Shown: positions 25,786 through 34,229 of the stretch, piece by piece
Layout: every line of letters starts with the position of its first letter
Position numbering within the stretch: position 1 is the first letter of the stretch
Source of the DNA: a virus
Length of the DNA stretch: 64,000 bases
Reading direction: 5' to 3' (one strand)
IMG/VR virus record: IMGVR_UViG_3300027771_000011
Location: 1 to 64,000 of that record
Notes under the pieces: generated by a model
The model's database searches: none
What the model was told of the DNA's origin: nothing
Seen by the model: the letters and a program-made list of their open reading frames with translations, nothing else
Position numbers and translations under genes: made by a program

Positions 25786-26220
25786 ATGTGGGGTTCAATC
25801 ATTGGTGCGCTATCAAGCAGCGTAGGTGGCTACTTCAAAGGTAAACAAGAACTAGCAGGGGCCAAGTTGAAAGGCCAGCTGATCGCCATTGAAGCAGAAG
25901 CTGAAACTACCTTGGCGATTGCTAAAGGTAAGGTTCGCATGGCTGCAGAAGGCCAGTCTCAGAACTTCAACCTTGACATGGTTGCTATGCAAAACATGGA
26001 GAAGTCCTATAAGGACGAGATAATTCTTATAGTGTTTATGACCCCCATGGTACTAGCCTTTATACCGACCATGGATGTATACGCTCTGCGTGGATTTGAG
26101 GTCATCAGCAAGATGCCTCAGTGGTATCAGTACACTCTGGTTGGAATGGTCGTGGTGATCTACGGTATGAGAGGCATGCTTGAGAAAGTTATCTCTTCAA
26201 AAGTCCCTAAGTTTAAATAG
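25786..26220 (+). CDS. Holin-like membrane protein (3TM holin type)
   Basis: A 144-residue protein: an N-terminal Gly/Ser-rich amphipathic segment, a charged helix (about 25-70), and two clear transmembrane helices (IILIVFMTPMVLAFIPTM, then QYTLVGMVVVIYGMRGM) separated by a RGFEVISKMPQWYQY loop. That loop and the second helix match phage holins of the three-TM type. The start is ATG 25786 behind AGGAGG; a TTG at 25765 is not needed. It lies directly after the endolysin. It probably makes the inner-membrane hole. Confidence 0.72.
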   Translation: MWGSIIGALSSSVGGYFKGKQELAGAKLKGQLIAIEAEAETTLAIAKGKVRMAAEGQSQNFNLDMVAMQNMEKSYKDEIILIVFMTPMVLAFIPTMDVYALRGFEVISKMPQWYQYTLVGMVVVIYGMRGMLEKVISSKVPKFK

Positions 26221-26237
26221 TTAACAGAGATAAGATC

Positions 26238-27884
26238 ATGGCCCTTATAAAAATAGATGTATTTAAGGGCATAGCCCCTAAGTTATCAGCCCGTTTGTTG
26301 CCTAGCGGTTCTGCAAAAACTGCTGTCAACTGCCGTCTAGACTCAGGGGACTTGGCCCCCATACGAGGACTTAGTGACATTGCCAGTACTGCGGAAACTG
26401 CTGGAACCGAAAACAGTCTTTATAAGTACGATACAGTTGGTGGTGTAGACCAGTGGTTTAGGTGGGATGAGGACGTAGATGTAGTTAGGTCTCCAATCGC
26501 TGCAAACACTTACAACCGTGTTTACTATACAGGTGATTCATTAGATGGTAAGCGGCCTAGAGTGACATACAATTCTATAGCTGTAGGAGGTGGCACTGTA
26601 TATCCTTCTGCCTCATTCAGATTGGGACTACCTGCACCAACTACAGCCCCCACTATGACAGTTGTCGGTTCAGTTCCTGCCGATACAGAAAACGCGATAA
26701 AAGAATCCAGATCTTACGTCTATACTTTTGTATCAGTTAATGGTGAAGAAGGGCCACCCTCTGCACCTAGCGCGGTACTTGATCTATATCCTTCAGCTCA
26801 GACAGTCAGTATTTCAACAATGGACAATGGTATACCTGCTTCCTCTGACGTCACACACAAAAACATTTACCGAACTGTCACTTCAGCGGCAGGAACTTTT
26901 TACATGTACGTTGATGTAGTTTTACTTTCTCAACAAGTATATCCAGATAGTAAAACCGCATTGGAAGTAGGTGGAGTTCTACCGTCTACTGATTGGGTCG
27001 CACCTCCTGCTGAAATGATTGGGCTGACGTCATTATCAAATGGCATATTGGCCGGATTTAAGGACAACGAAGTCATGTTTTGTGAGCCATTTATGCCTCA
27101 TGCGTGGCCTACAAAATATAGATTGTCTACAGACTTTTCCATCGTGGCTATTAAGGCAGTAGGAAGTAGCTTAATTGTTACCACTAAAGCTTATCCTTAT
27201 GTAGTTCAGGGTTCGCATCCAAGCAATATGACGATTGTAAGGATGAGAGAAAATCAAGCCTGCGTATCTAAGCGGTCTATTGTCAACATGGGTAGCCATG
27301 TTATGTATGCCTCACCAGATGGTCTTGTGTCAGCTTCTGGAACAGCGGCTACTCTGGCTACAGATAAGGTCTTTAGTCGCTCTCAGTGGCAAGCCTTGAA
27401 GCCTGAGACTATACATTCGTACATGTACGAAGGTAATTACGTTGGATTGTATACGGTTAGTGGTGTTCAAAAAGGATTTATATTTAATCCACAGACTCTT
27501 CTATTGTCTGACCTTACCCAAGTGACGACTTTGACTGGAGGTTATTCTGATCCAGAAGCTGATGCCCTTTACTTTATAGATTCTTCTAGCCAGATAAAAC
27601 AATTCGACTCTGGATCAGAGGCTACTTATGAGTGGCATTCCAAACAGTACAAAATAGAAAGGCCCATCAACATGGCTGTGGCTAAGGTTGAAGCAGAGTC
27701 ATATTCAAACATAACTATATCAGTTTACGCTGAAAGTGGTTTAGTGCACTCACAAGCCGTATTAAATGAACGTGCTTTTAGGCTCCCTTCTGGGTACAGA
27801 TCTAACCAGTATGAAGTAAAGGTTGTGGGTACTGATATTATTAATAGTGTAGTAGTCGCTACTAGCATGAGCGAGATTGTCTAA
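26238..27884 (+). CDS. Tail tube/nozzle protein (tail tubular B-like)
   Basis: The 548-residue protein begins KIDVFKGIAPKLSARLLP and AKTAVNCRLDSGDLAPIRG, the signature start of the large tail tubular or nozzle proteins of short-tailed phages. The body is beta-rich with repeated strands (GFKDNEVMFCEPFMPHAWP, then VNMGSHVMYASPDGL). It probably forms the DNA exit nozzle below the adaptor rings. It is separated from the head genes by the fibre array and lysis cassette, an unusual order. It overlaps the next gene by one base. Confidence 0.75.
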   Translation: MALIKIDVFKGIAPKLSARLLPSGSAKTAVNCRLDSGDLAPIRGLSDIASTAETAGTENSLYKYDTVGGVDQWFRWDEDVDVVRSPIAANTYNRVYYTGDSLDGKRPRVTYNSIAVGGGTVYPSASFRLGLPAPTTAPTMTVVGSVPADTENAIKESRSYVYTFVSVNGEEGPPSAPSAVLDLYPSAQTVSISTMDNGIPASSDVTHKNIYRTVTSAAGTFYMYVDVVLLSQQVYPDSKTALEVGGVLPSTDWVAPPAEMIGLTSLSNGILAGFKDNEVMFCEPFMPHAWPTKYRLSTDFSIVAIKAVGSSLIVTTKAYPYVVQGSHPSNMTIVRMRENQACVSKRSIVNMGSHVMYASPDGLVSASGTAATLATDKVFSRSQWQALKPETIHSYMYEGNYVGLYTVSGVQKGFIFNPQTLLLSDLTQVTTLTGGYSDPEADALYFIDSSSQIKQFDSGSEATYEWHSKQYKIERPINMAVAKVEAESYSNITISVYAESGLVHSQAVLNERAFRLPSGYRSNQYEVKVVGTDIINSVVVATSMSEIV

Positions 27885-29875
27885 TGAGCAAAAAACCAGA
27901 CACACCCAATATTTCTGCAGACTTAATTGACGAAGGATCTCAACGCCTATTCAATGAATCTGTAAAAGAATGCCTTGAAGTTCTTGAAGGTAAGAGAGGT
28001 GATGGTTTAGATAGAGCACTCACTGCTAGAGACCTATCCCAAGCTGGGGTAATTAAAGTAACAACCTCATCAAGTGCTGTAGCTGGTGAGATAGGTATCG
28101 CACCTTCACCAGTGGTCACTGAAGTAGTAGAATTCCCGACAACACCAACTGGTCTAACTGTCTCAGGAGCGTTTACAAACATACTCCTTGTGTGGGATTC
28201 CCCTACTTTTAAGGGGTTCACAAGCACTGAGGTCTGGAGGTATGAGACTAATCTTCTGGCTTCATCAGTTCTTGTGGCCACAGTTGAGCACCATATGTAC
28301 AGTGAGCCAGTCAACCCAGCATCTACTTACTACTACTGGATTAGGCATGTCAATAAACTCAATCAAAAGGGTAGCTTCAATGCTAGCTCTGGAACCCTTG
28401 GACAAACTAATCAGACAGTAGCATCTATTCTAACTGACCTAAATGAATCCATTGGATTAAGTTCCTTAGATACTGCTTTGTCAGCAGAAATTGCCACCAT
28501 TGGTACCATTGGTACATCAGTTACCGCACATACGTCTACACTGGGAGATCTGGTTGGTGAGCAATACGTTAGGATTAATGGCGCAGGAGAAGTCGCAGGA
28601 TACGGTATTTCTGCTGGCCCAACCTCAAGTGAATTTGCGGTCAACGCTGGTTTGTTTAAGGTAGGTAATGGGGTTGGCTCAACGGCACCCTTCTTTATTG
28701 TCACAGGCGATGGCATGGCGATTGGTCAAGATGGGACAAGGTACACCAACCAAACTAAAGCGTGGCAAGAAAGTGGGGGTGCAACCACTCCACTAGATAC
28801 AAATATATCTTTTGGAAAGTGGTTTGCTGCTGGCACATACATGGAATCGGCAATGATTGCTGACGCGTCTATAGATGTAGCAAAGATTAACAATCTTACG
28901 GTTGATTTTGCAAATGTTACTGGAGTCTTGACGGCAAACCAAATAGAAGCAATTCAGCTGGACGCATCGAATATAGACATAAACCATTATTTGGATTTTA
29001 CTTCAACAACTTCTGGGGTGAGATTTCAAAAAACTACTCTTGCTGATAAACAGGCAGGTGCTTTTTATGGACGAGAGGGCAATGTTGCTGGATTCCGTGT
29101 GGGTGGAACAACTGGTGGAATTTATGCGGATTCAACGGGTTTAGTCGAGTTAAATAATGTTCGACTATATTCTGGTGGCCCCGGAACTCCAGTTGAGTTT
29201 TTCCAAGTAGGAACAGTTCTTACGCAAGGTATTAGTAGCACAGGGACAGTGACCATATTGATAGTTGGTGGTGGAGCAGGTGCTCCGAATAGTGGTCTTC
29301 CCCAAGTTAATGGTTATATATATCCACAAAACCCAACTGCGGGTGGTGCTGGAACGGCCTCATGGTTAGAGTTTCGCAATAGCTCTGGAACAAGAGTAGG
29401 TTCAAGATACACAGCCGCTGGAGGTGCGTCATCAGCCATAACTCACCGATCTAATAGTCAATACTACAATGGCGTTTCAGGACAGGCTTCATCACAACCC
29501 AACTCAGCAGGTGCTGGGGGAACTCCAGCACCCGGAGATGGTTACAGAGGTGGTGGTGGTGGCAGTCCGGGTGGTGGTTATCAAACCTATTCTTCTACGG
29601 CGGCTGTAACAACAGTAGCTAATGCAGGAGCAACCATATCTCAAGAGGTCACAGTGCCTGCTGGTGCGACTCAGATTGCAGTTTACTTAGGTGCAGGAGG
29701 AGCGGGTGGTCATTTCTATTATGGCGGAAGTCCTAATGGAAACCAAGGTGTCGTTAGTAGTACAGATGGTGGTGATGGTGGTGATGGTTATGTGACTTAT
29801 GCTGACCCTGAATCAGGGGGAATAGAAATTGATTTAACATCAATACTAACCCGCCTAAATGCGCTAGAAGCATAG
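27884..29875 (+). CDS. Lambda-J-like central fibre with glycine-rich receptor-binding domain
   Basis: A 663-residue fibre. A fibronectin type III-like domain lies at about 85-170 (PTGLTVSGAFTNILLVWD). A segment resembling the central-tip fibre domain of lambda J follows (VRINGAGEVAGYGIS, then SEFAVNAGLFKVGN, about 225-265). A further beta region contains FANVTGVLTANQIEA. The C-terminal 200 residues are Gly-rich and end in a short helix (LTSILTRLNALEA) likely to trimerise. It is probably the primary host-recognition fibre. It is the last gene of this cluster before a short gap. Confidence 0.75.
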   Translation: MSKKPDTPNISADLIDEGSQRLFNESVKECLEVLEGKRGDGLDRALTARDLSQAGVIKVTTSSSAVAGEIGIAPSPVVTEVVEFPTTPTGLTVSGAFTNILLVWDSPTFKGFTSTEVWRYETNLLASSVLVATVEHHMYSEPVNPASTYYYWIRHVNKLNQKGSFNASSGTLGQTNQTVASILTDLNESIGLSSLDTALSAEIATIGTIGTSVTAHTSTLGDLVGEQYVRINGAGEVAGYGISAGPTSSEFAVNAGLFKVGNGVGSTAPFFIVTGDGMAIGQDGTRYTNQTKAWQESGGATTPLDTNISFGKWFAAGTYMESAMIADASIDVAKINNLTVDFANVTGVLTANQIEAIQLDASNIDINHYLDFTSTTSGVRFQKTTLADKQAGAFYGREGNVAGFRVGGTTGGIYADSTGLVELNNVRLYSGGPGTPVEFFQVGTVLTQGISSTGTVTILIVGGGAGAPNSGLPQVNGYIYPQNPTAGGAGTASWLEFRNSSGTRVGSRYTAAGGASSAITHRSNSQYYNGVSGQASSQPNSAGAGGTPAPGDGYRGGGGGSPGGGYQTYSSTAAVTTVANAGATISQEVTVPAGATQIAVYLGAGGAGGHFYYGGSPNGNQGVVSSTDGGDGGDGYVTYADPESGGIEIDLTSILTRLNALEA

Positions 29876-29925
29876 TAGTTTAGAGGCAAAATAACACTGA
29901 TATATTTGTAAAACATAGGTACGTT

Positions 29926-29945
29926 TAGGGTAGTGATAAACCCTA
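29926..29945. repeat. Hairpin TAGGGT-N8-ACCCTA
   Basis: Perfect 6-bp arms with an 8-nt loop lie in the 89-nt gap before the ejection-protein genes. No T-run follows. It could be a weak pause or RNA-processing site. Confidence 0.4.
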
Positions 29946-29964
29946 TTATCTATGAGTTTAAACA

Positions 29965-30402
29965 TTGGATTACGAAGTCCTATTAGCACCTACTGAGATA
30001 GTTGAAGACCTGTGGCCACAAGTAGTGCATCACATTGATTCAGCACTCAAACATTCCAATGGAGAGTATCTCTCCAGTGACATTTTAGACCTCATTATTA
30101 ATCGCCAGATACATCTCTGGTGCGTAGTCGATGGCAAAGACATTGTTGCTGCCTACACAACTCAGTTGAGGATTTACCCTCAGTTAAAAACCCTACTCGT
30201 TCTTACCATTGGAGGCTCCGGTCTATTCAAGTGGGGAAGGCTGGTAGAAAACTCATTATACCAGTTTGCTAAATTGCAAAACTGTTCCAGCCTAGAGGTT
30301 TACGGACGAAAAGGATGGGGTAGATTGTTAGCTAGGCAGGCTAATTTTAAACAACAGTACATCGTTCTCACTAAGGAGATACCGCGTGAAGATCCACACT
30401 AG
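29965..30402 (+). CDS. GNAT-like internal virion protein
   Basis: A 145-residue protein with the strand-helix pattern of an acetyltransferase fold (IHLWCVVDGKDIVAAYTTQ, then WGRLVENSLYQFAKLQNC). T7 gp13 is a GNAT-like internal virion protein in the same genomic position, just before the ejection proteins; the analogy is by fold and place. The clear acetyl-CoA loop is not obvious. The only in-frame start is TTG 29965, with no strong ribosome site, as a stop codon lies just upstream. It overlaps the next gene by 17 bases. Confidence 0.55.
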   Translation: MDYEVLLAPTEIVEDLWPQVVHHIDSALKHSNGEYLSSDILDLIINRQIHLWCVVDGKDIVAAYTTQLRIYPQLKTLLVLTIGGSGLFKWGRLVENSLYQFAKLQNCSSLEVYGRKGWGRLLARQANFKQQYIVLTKEIPREDPH

Positions 30403-31045
30403 AGTCGTAACCTGCATGGCCACAGGCGAAGTGCTTGAAGATGAATATTATGAGCATGATGGCCCAGTCGATCTTTGCAAAGGAGGCGGCTATGAAATTG
30501 AAGAAACCGCTGAAGAAAAAGAGCTAGCTAATATCTCCATGGAGAAATGGGAAAGGTACAAGACAAAGTTCCGTCCTCTCGAAGATCAGTACATGGCAAA
30601 GGTGGACGGCATGCGTTCTGATTCCAGCTATGACCGCGTTGGAGGCTTAACTGGTAATGCAATTAATGCTGACGCTGGTAATCAACTCGCCACAGCAAAC
30701 CAAGCTTTGTTTCAGGGTGGAGTTAATCCCAACTCTGGGAAGTTTATGGGAGCTAACTCCACTTTATTGTCCAAGGGATCCAAGGTTCTATCTGCTGCAG
30801 TTAACTCAGCGAACATGGGCTTAGGCAATGAGCAGATCTCTCGGATGGAAGGCATCGTTAACATTGGACAAGGGCAGGCTGCTGGTGCTGTAAAGAGTCT
30901 CTCTGACATTGCAGCAAATAGTGTTGATCAAGCCACTTCATCTGCAGAGAATCGTTATAACAACTACGCAGGAAACCTTGAAGCGATAGGTACTGCTGGT
31001 GGAATGGGACTAAGAACATATATGAATCCAAGAGGTACGCCCTAA
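30386..31045 (+). CDS. Internal virion/ejection protein
   Basis: The 219-residue protein starts at GTG 30386 behind AAGGAG. A short charged N-terminal part is followed by MEKWERYKTKFRPLEDQYM (about 53-71). The rest is Ala/Gly/Asn-rich and helical with few bulky residues. This composition matches proteins stored inside podovirus heads and ejected with DNA. The next gene has the same WExYKxxFxPxEDxxxA motif, so the two are paralogs. The stop overlaps the next start by one base. Confidence 0.65.
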   Translation: MKIHTRVVTCMATGEVLEDEYYEHDGPVDLCKGGGYEIEETAEEKELANISMEKWERYKTKFRPLEDQYMAKVDGMRSDSSYDRVGGLTGNAINADAGNQLATANQALFQGGVNPNSGKFMGANSTLLSKGSKVLSAAVNSANMGLGNEQISRMEGIVNIGQGQAAGAVKSLSDIAANSVDQATSSAENRYNNYAGNLEAIGTAGGMGLRTYMNPRGTP

Positions 31046-31563
31046 TGCTAAATAGAGACAAGGATGAAGGTGGAACAGGTAATCCTGTTCATGATGCGTA
31101 CACAAAAGGTATTACCTACGGAAGTGACCGTAACGTAGCTTCGGCTTCCCCTACCACTACAACGAACTCTTTTGGTATTGACTCAGGTGATAAAGAGTAC
31201 GCATCAAAGACTCGAGCTGCGATTACTAGAGAGCAGTGGGAAGACTATAAGGCACGTTTCCAACCTTACGAGGATCGCCTTGCTGCCATCTACAAAAATG
31301 GTGGATTGCTAGAAGGTGAGGCTGAAAAAATCCCAGAAACCGTTAATCAATCGTTTAGCACAATGCGTGGTATTGCAGATAGAAATCTTTCTCGTTATGG
31401 AATTACCCCTACTGCAGATCAAGCAGCCAGTCGTGACCGATCATCTAGCTTAGATCAGGTGTTAGCTCAGGTAGATGCTCAAAATAATTTAATGGCAACA
31501 GCTGATCAAAGGAAAGACAAGATCATGACTGGCGGCATAGACACTATGAATAAGGGAGGCTAA
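31045..31563 (+). CDS. Internal virion/ejection protein, paralog of the preceding gene
   Basis: A 172-residue protein containing EQWEDYKARFQPYEDRLAA (about 61-79), the same motif as its upstream neighbour. A helical, polar remainder follows (GIADRNLSRYGITPTADQAAS, split by short linkers). It lacks membrane segments. Tandem duplication followed by divergence is likely. It is probably co-ejected with its partner into the host at infection. Function within the ejectosome is unknown. Confidence 0.6.
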   Translation: MLNRDKDEGGTGNPVHDAYTKGITYGSDRNVASASPTTTTNSFGIDSGDKEYASKTRAAITREQWEDYKARFQPYEDRLAAIYKNGGLLEGEAEKIPETVNQSFSTMRGIADRNLSRYGITPTADQAASRDRSSSLDQVLAQVDAQNNLMATADQRKDKIMTGGIDTMNKGG

Positions 31564-31567
31564 GCAC

Positions 31568-31912
31568 ATGGCTTATGGATTAATTGGAACAGGTCGTTCT
31601 TTATCAGGTAGTGCTCAAGCTGGATTGGGTCAGGCTGCTAAGTTAGAGGCTTCAAGAAATATGGCAGGGGATCAGCTAGCACAAGCTGCCTCTGGTCAGA
31701 GAAAAGCGTTGATGGGAACTGGTGCGGGTCTTGGTGCTCAGTATGGCTTAACAGCAGCAGCAGCGGCACAGACAGCAGCAGCGGCAGGTGCAACTGGTGC
31801 AGCAGCAGGCGGATTAACAGCTGGTGGTCTAGCGGCAACAGGCGCAGCAGCTGGGCCATGGGGCGCACTTATCGGTGCAGGTATTGGTTTGTTACTTGGC
31901 GAATTATTATAA
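31568..31912 (+). CDS. Ala/Gly-rich hydrophobic protein, possible ejection-channel subunit
   Basis: A 114-residue protein made mostly of Ala and Gly. Its C-terminal half is hydrophobic (AAAAGATGAAAGGLTAGGL) and ends in a glycine-zipper-like stretch (LIGAGIGLLLGELL). Such sequences insert in membranes. Placed between two ejection proteins, it is a good candidate for the part that lines the channel across the host envelope, as T7 gp14 does. The assignment is inferred from composition and position. Confidence 0.5.
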   Translation: MAYGLIGTGRSLSGSAQAGLGQAAKLEASRNMAGDQLAQAASGQRKALMGTGAGLGAQYGLTAAAAAQTAAAAGATGAAAGGLTAGGLAATGAAAGPWGALIGAGIGLLLGELL

Positions 31913-31924
31913 GAGGCAGTACTC

Positions 31925-34216
31925 ATGGCTATATCTGGACAAGGCTTAGCAAGCGGTTTTTCTGGCGGCTTCAAGATGATGGACGATTACTATAATCGCC
32001 AAGAGACACAGCAACTCAATCGGGAAACCGCAGACCGAACAAAGACTGTTTATGATCAGGGTCAGAAAAAGATCAGGATTGAAGCAGCCATAAAGGGCGC
32101 AGCTATGGATATACAAGCAGGCAGGATGCCCTCTCAACAATGGGTAGATACATTACAGAACGATCTAGCTTATGACCTGTATCAAAACTTAGATCCTGAG
32201 TATCGACAGTCTGTAGATAACATTTTAAACCAGACGAATCCTGTGTCTTCTCCTGAGTTTGTTGCAGATGCCAACATTGCCTTTAAAGATTACCTTAATC
32301 AGAACAATACTCAGACAGAATTTACTACTTTCGGAAGAGAGATTGAGACTGAAAGTATGGGTGGCAGTTTTCAAAGTGAGGCTGCTCAGAAATTAGTAGA
32401 TGTTGGATCGTACAGGGGTAAACCTCAAACAATAAAAGGTAAGCGAATTCTTAACAAAGAGTTAGTTGGAAGTATGTATGCCATGGGTGGTGAAACAATA
32501 GGTGGTGATATTGAAGTCACCTATGAGGATATGGATGGAAAGATAAAGACCTATATCGCCCCAATGACTGGTGGGCAAGGAACGTCTGGTGATGGGGACA
32601 ATGGCGTAGGTCAGGATGTCGGCAAATTAATGCAAAACCTCAAGGGTCGAATGATGCTTGCAGATGGCCTGAGTCCATTAATGAAATCTCTCAGTGGCCT
32701 AATGGTAAGTCAAGGCATTGACATTCCAATTAATTCTATAGACAAGGAAAGGCTTAGTAGCTATCAAAATCAAGCTACGAGCTTCATGACCATGGCTAGG
32801 GAAAATGCAAAAGACATGTTCCCCAAGGCTTCAGAATCTGACCAGATGTTCATAGCGATGGCTGCAGGAAAAGGTCAAGACCTCTCTATGCTTAACCTGC
32901 CTGATGGTTCAAAGCCTAATGCACAAGCAGTTGCTGCTTATAAATCTAATATGGCTAAGGCCCAAGGCTTATTCGCTAAGATAGATGTCATTCATAAAAA
33001 ATACAGCTTGGGTGATTTCCAGAACTCAGCTGTTGAACGTGGTGTTCAAGCTAAAATTGGTGAACCTTTTGTACCTTTGAATGAAAGAGTAAAACAGGCG
33101 GCTCAAGGTAACAACGGGGGACAAACTAATGACACTCCAAGTGGGGGTATTCAGCCAGAAAGACTTGATGTAACTGACGATGATACAACTGGCGTTGCGC
33201 CACAAAAGGCTGCATTAAACGCAGCTGTCTCCACAGTAGCCTCTGGTAAAGGCATCAATCCTGCGGCAACTAGAAGAGAGGATGGGTTAGGGATTGATCC
33301 TAATCGGTATCCTTCAGGCAAGGTTGAGCTGCCAATGCTTAACTCAGAGACAGGTAAGCCCTTGTTAGCGGGTTCTGCCAACGACACCAGACGTACTGTT
33401 AGGGACATGAATCAAATCATTGATATATCAGAAAGTGGAAACCTAGGCACATGGCTGGGTGAAAGCTTTGAAAATCAAAAGCAAGCCCAAAATATCTTGG
33501 ACACTGCTAACAAGGATGAATACCTAAGTAAGGAGAATGCGGCAGACATTACCGCGTTTAACCAGCTGTTATCTGACAGTCAAATCCCTATGGATAATCC
33601 TAAGTCTATAAATTATGCAGGCTATGTGCAGGGACTACAGAGTGATCGCCAGAAGAAGGTAGATGGCGCTATCAATTACACCAAGGAGGCTGTCGAAGAT
33701 TCAAGAATTGACCGAGAGATGGTTGACATGAGAGCAGCGCTTAATGATCCCAACATGATGGCGATGATTAGAAAAGAAGTCTCTCGTGATCCGAATGCAC
33801 ATCTTGATCAGGTTGAAAATCTTCTCTCTAGCATACAAGCATTGCCTAAAACCAATAAGACCTATGAGCAATATGAGGCTGTGTACAACTACTGGGAAGC
33901 AATTGGTGGCGCACAACGAATGGCTCCAGCTGTTGCACCATCTGGTGACGGGTTGTTTGATAAATGGGTACAAGGCGTTAAATCCATGATGGGTCAAGCT
34001 CCACCGTCTGTATATGACACGATGATAGCTGATGGATTAATGGATCAAATCAATATGGTTATTGGGCTGGGTGAAATGGGTAAGTTGAAAAAATATGTTA
34101 AGGAGAATGGTGATGAGGCAGTCAAACAAATTTATTCAGCTGCAATATCAAGAGGCTTGATGAAGCCCGAGCTTAAAAGACTTGAATCCGCACTTAAAAC
34201 AATGACGCAACAGTAA
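31925..34216 (+). CDS. Large internal virion/ejection protein
   Basis: A 763-residue, mainly helical, polar protein. It starts with GLASGFSGGFKMMDDYYNRQE, has a Gln/Asn-rich middle (about 60-250), a Pro/Gly-rich linker (about 385-430), and helical repeats to the end (QIYSAAISRGLMKPELKRLE). Length, composition and position before the giant protein match the second-largest ejection proteins of podoviruses, the T7 gp15 type. No catalytic motif is seen. Probably part of the trans-envelope conduit. Confidence 0.68.
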   Translation: MAISGQGLASGFSGGFKMMDDYYNRQETQQLNRETADRTKTVYDQGQKKIRIEAAIKGAAMDIQAGRMPSQQWVDTLQNDLAYDLYQNLDPEYRQSVDNILNQTNPVSSPEFVADANIAFKDYLNQNNTQTEFTTFGREIETESMGGSFQSEAAQKLVDVGSYRGKPQTIKGKRILNKELVGSMYAMGGETIGGDIEVTYEDMDGKIKTYIAPMTGGQGTSGDGDNGVGQDVGKLMQNLKGRMMLADGLSPLMKSLSGLMVSQGIDIPINSIDKERLSSYQNQATSFMTMARENAKDMFPKASESDQMFIAMAAGKGQDLSMLNLPDGSKPNAQAVAAYKSNMAKAQGLFAKIDVIHKKYSLGDFQNSAVERGVQAKIGEPFVPLNERVKQAAQGNNGGQTNDTPSGGIQPERLDVTDDDTTGVAPQKAALNAAVSTVASGKGINPAATRREDGLGIDPNRYPSGKVELPMLNSETGKPLLAGSANDTRRTVRDMNQIIDISESGNLGTWLGESFENQKQAQNILDTANKDEYLSKENAADITAFNQLLSDSQIPMDNPKSINYAGYVQGLQSDRQKKVDGAINYTKEAVEDSRIDREMVDMRAALNDPNMMAMIRKEVSRDPNAHLDQVENLLSSIQALPKTNKTYEQYEAVYNYWEAIGGAQRMAPAVAPSGDGLFDKWVQGVKSMMGQAPPSVYDTMIADGLMDQINMVIGLGEMGKLKKYVKENGDEAVKQIYSAAISRGLMKPELKRLESALKTMTQQ

Positions 34217-34229
34217 GGTAGAAATAAAT

